Of a DNA stretch of 63,719 nucleotides, positions 61,588 through 63,719 are shown piece after piece. The DNA comes from Rhodospirillaceae bacterium (GTDB lineage Bacteria > Pseudomonadota > Alphaproteobacteria > UBA6615). The translations under genes and the position numbers were made by a program. Numbering within the stretch: position 1 is the stretch's first letter; every line of letters starts with the position of its first letter. The notes below the pieces were generated by a model that was not told the DNA's origin, did no database searches, and saw only the letters and a list, made by a program, of their open reading frames with translations. The stretch is from the NCBI GenBank assembly GCA_002724635.1, contig PBPM01000037.1, positions 1 to 63,719 of the forward strand. The letters are read 5' to 3'.

Positions 61588-63360
61588 TCACGTTGCCGGA
61601 ATAACCGGCAACAGTAAGTGGGAGGGATGGTCCGGACCGGTGTGGACCGTGACCTTCTTTCCGAATACCTCGAGCGGCCGGTTCCCTTTAATTTCGTGTT
61701 TGAACGGCCCTACACCGTACTGAATGCGCCCGGCGATCTCCGGCGAGCCCGGCTCGTAGCCCGGCCACACATAGTCCCGCCCGCGCACGCTAAGGCCCAG
61801 CCGGTAGCTTTCCGGCAACACGATCGACGTCGGCCAGATCTCGATGTCGAGCTCGTAGATCTCGCCCGGCGCCAATGGCTCCACCGCGTCATGCGCATGA
61901 TACGGCCGGTAAGGTAGCGTTTTCTCAGGGTCGAGCCTGCGGTGCGACGCACGCAGCCAGCCGATTGCGACCGGCGTGTGCGGGTCGTTGGCACCCTTGA
62001 AGACGATTTCCTTGAGGTCCGGCGTGAACACGCGCAGCACAAGGAAGAGATCGGCATCCTCGGTCTCCGACGAGACGAACAGCTTGGCTGCGACAGGGCC
62101 GGTGATCTCTGTTTCCGCCGCCACGGGCGGTGTCAGAAAGGTCAAACCGTCACCCAGTGCATCATAGGTCGTGGCAGTCGCCTCTGTCATCGGCGCGTCG
62201 GCAAGCGTCCGCCCAGCGGGCTCCAGATACTTCTTTGTCCACACGGTTCGCGGGATTGGCCAGTCTTCCTCCGCCCGCTCGACATACGTTTCGCCGGGAT
62301 GGCGCACCAGGAGTTGCACTCTCGGCTGCTTGTCCCAACCGGTATCCTCGCCCTTAAGGAAATGACCGAAGAAGCGCTTCTGCAGGTCGATGCCGTAATC
62401 CGTGTAGTAGTGGGTGAAGTGTTCAAGCCCATGCATCTCCAGCCACTTCTGATCACTCGCGGCGTTCACGAAACCCTCGGTATTGCCGCGCGGATGCAGG
62501 CCGACGCCGCCCCAGTTGCCGGATGACAGCAGCGGCACATTGATCTTCGAGAAGTCTGGAAACCGAGCTTTCCAGTAATCGTCGACCAGCGGATGGTCGA
62601 GGATGTCCTTACCGAAATCCCGGCGGTTCTGCGCGAGTTCTTCCTCGGTCAGCGTCTCCGGGCCCGAGATCCATTCGCCGTTCATCTTACTCTTTAGACC
62701 ATTCGCACCCTTGCCGTGCTGGCGCGGCACGACCGCGGAGTTGTACCAGACCGATGGGAAGCGGCAAGCGATACCGCCGTGGTGCCCGAGGTCACGGTAA
62801 TAGTCCGCCGCGCCCTCCCAAACGCACATGGCGGCCAGGTGCGGCGGTTGCAGGGACGCGACCTGCCACTGGTTCATGCCGTAGTAGGAAATACCCGAGG
62901 TCCCGACCTTGCCATTCGACCAGGATTGCGTTCCCGCCCATTCGATGCAGTCGTGGAAGTCCTGCGCCTCGCGCGCCGACCAGACATCCAGCATGCCCGG
63001 CGAACGGCCCGCGCCGCGTGAATCCACGCGCACGCAGATATAGCCGTCGGGCACCCATTTCTCCGGATCGACCAGCTCCCAGTTCTGATAGCGGTTGGTC
63101 GAACCGGCGAGACAATCGGGGTAGTCCTCGATCATCTGCTTCCACTGGTAGGGATAGCCGTCCTTCCAGTGCAGCCACTTGCAGTAGGGGCCATAGCTGA
63201 TGATGACAGGATACTGCCCGTCGTCGTCGGGCCGAAAGACGTCGCAGCGCAGAACGACGTCGTCGTCCATTGCGATGGGAACATCCCAGTCGATGCGGAT
63301 TCCCGCCACCACCTTGTCGTAGTTCTGGCCAATGTCTGTATAGGTCACGTTTTCGGTCAC
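61588..63360 (-). CDS. CocE/NonD family hydrolase
   Basis: A 590-residue S15-peptidase-type hydrolase (cocaine esterase/glutaryl-7-ACA acylase group). The alpha/beta-hydrolase core has the nucleophile elbow GTSGISYYGMNQWQ (Ser158) and VRVDSRGAGRSPG. The C-terminal jelly-roll domain is visible as YELDIEIWPTSIVLPESYRL and GLSVRGRDYVWPG. N-terminal segment MTENVTYTDIGQNYDKVVAG. SD GGGGGAGAG before the ATG. A paralog stands immediately upstream in the same orientation. Confidence 0.9.
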   Translation of the reverse strand: MTENVTYTDIGQNYDKVVAGIRIDWDVPIAMDDDVVLRCDVFRPDDDGQYPVIISYGPYCKWLHWKDGYPYQWKQMIEDYPDCLAGSTNRYQNWELVDPEKWVPDGYICVRVDSRGAGRSPGMLDVWSAREAQDFHDCIEWAGTQSWSNGKVGTSGISYYGMNQWQVASLQPPHLAAMCVWEGAADYYRDLGHHGGIACRFPSVWYNSAVVPRQHGKGANGLKSKMNGEWISGPETLTEEELAQNRRDFGKDILDHPLVDDYWKARFPDFSKINVPLLSSGNWGGVGLHPRGNTEGFVNAASDQKWLEMHGLEHFTHYYTDYGIDLQKRFFGHFLKGEDTGWDKQPRVQLLVRHPGETYVERAEEDWPIPRTVWTKKYLEPAGRTLADAPMTEATATTYDALGDGLTFLTPPVAAETEITGPVAAKLFVSSETEDADLFLVLRVFTPDLKEIVFKGANDPHTPVAIGWLRASHRRLDPEKTLPYRPYHAHDAVEPLAPGEIYELDIEIWPTSIVLPESYRLGLSVRGRDYVWPGYEPGSPEIAGRIQYGVGPFKHEIKGNRPLEVFGKKVTVHTGPDHPSHLLLPVIPAT

Positions 63361-63397
63361 GAAACTCTCCCCCTCTGTGTTCTTGTCCTGTCTCTCG

Positions 63398-63719
63398 TCA
63401 CTTGCCTGGGATCACCGGCAGCAGCAGGTGCGACAGATGCTTCGGCCCGCAATGGATCGTGACGTTACCGCCATAGACACGCGCGCCCCGTCCATCGTGG
63501 ATGAAAGGCCCCACGCCGGTAAACTCGTTCTTCATGTTGGACAGCCGCCCGCCCGTGCCGCCCGGATAGACATAGTCGCGTCCCCGCACGGTCAGCCCGA
63601 GGCGATAGCCCGGCGGCACGACGATCGACGTGGGCCAAATTTCGACATCGAGCTCGTAGATCGACCCGGGCTTCAGCGGCTGCTTCTCGTCATGGCTGTG
63701 ATAGGGCTGATAGGGCTTC
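63398..63719 (-). CDS. CocE/NonD family hydrolase, C-terminal part (cut by window end)
   Basis: The last 107 codons of a second hydrolase. They contain YELDVEIWPTSIVVPPGYRL then GLTVRGRDYVYPG, and end HCGPKHLSHLLLPVIPGK. The ends of the two genes are closely alike (compare HTGPDHPSHLLLPVIPAT), so this is a tandem duplicate. The N-terminus lies beyond the window. The stop is 37 bp before the start of the next copy. Confidence 0.88.
   Translation of the reverse strand, partial: KPYQPYHSHDEKQPLKPGSIYELDVEIWPTSIVVPPGYRLGLTVRGRDYVYPGGTGGRLSNMKNEFTGVGPFIHDGRGARVYGGNVTIHCGPKHLSHLLLPVIPGK

Overview
The window looks like chromosome of an alphaproteobacterium with moderately high GC, probably a free-living heterotroph related to the Rhodospirillales. 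The placement rests on a TIGR02186/Alph_Pro_TM membrane protein, a BigR/SqrR-type persulfide sensor, SoeABC, BMP-type and TRAP transporters, and many acyl-CoA enzymes. The species cannot be named from the sequence. There are no rRNAs, CRISPR arrays, insertion sequences or phage genes. Two tRNAs are present: Tyr (minus strand, left edge) and Thr (about 7.2 kb).

Layout. 0-2.2 kb: tRNA-Tyr, an RlmB-type rRNA methyltransferase and a ketopantoate-reductase-like enzyme. 2.3-7.1 kb: a four-gene nucleoside-type ABC importer that is clearly more AT-rich than its surroundings, then a terminator and tRNA-Thr. 7.3-21.4 kb: a mixed catabolic region (CIA30 protein, PNPOx-like protein, GMC oxidoreductase, quinone-reductase-like MDR, core MetE-like methyltransferase, RidA, FAH hydrolase, a broken TPP enzyme, a 2-oxoglutarate oxygenase-like protein, NIPSNAP, cupin, a lone GDP-fucose synthase, cytochrome c', a diheme cytochrome c, DUF1330). 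21.4-30.4 kb: a sulfur locus. A persulfide-sensor gene (bigR/sqrR type) heads an operon with a rhodanese, a TauE/SafE-type exporter, the TIGR02186 protein, a universal stress protein and the quinone-linked sulfite dehydrogenase SoeABC. A tusA-mtnA pair is transcribed divergently, and a dyad in the shared promoter region resembles an SqrR operator.

30.7-34.4 kb: a lone MlaF-like ATPase without its H-loop histidine, methylmalonate-semialdehyde dehydrogenase, a flavin reductase, and a 79-residue membrane protein preceded by two tandem palindromes. 34.5-45.7 kb: alpha/beta hydrolases, an acyl-CoA ligase, a nitroreductase, an SDR, HyuA/HyuB, a 2-keto-4-pentenoate-hydratase-type enzyme and a zinc alcohol dehydrogenase. 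45.7-50 kb: an SDR/ACAD/APH-kinase trio that looks like a split version of ACAD10/11 or the levulinate (Lva) enzymes, then an enoyl-CoA hydratase and a hotdog thioesterase. 50-59.3 kb: a minus-strand run with an ACMSD-like amidohydrolase, a TRAP transporter and a beta-oxidation-like set (hydrolase, acyl-CoA synthetase, ACAD, enoyl-CoA hydratase). 59.4-63.7 kb: a DUF2786-like protein, an SDR and two tandem CocE/NonD hydrolases, the second cut by the window end.

Several gaps hold gene remnants that an ORF caller would miss: the C-terminus of homogentisate 1,2-dioxygenase (61.4 kb), the C-terminus of a CNT nucleoside transporter (60.0 kb), the N-terminus of an MFS transporter (38.0 kb) and the N-terminus of a TPP enzyme (14.6 kb). 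Together they point to active gene turnover in the catabolic regions. Family assignments come from motif and sequence recognition; no database search was run.
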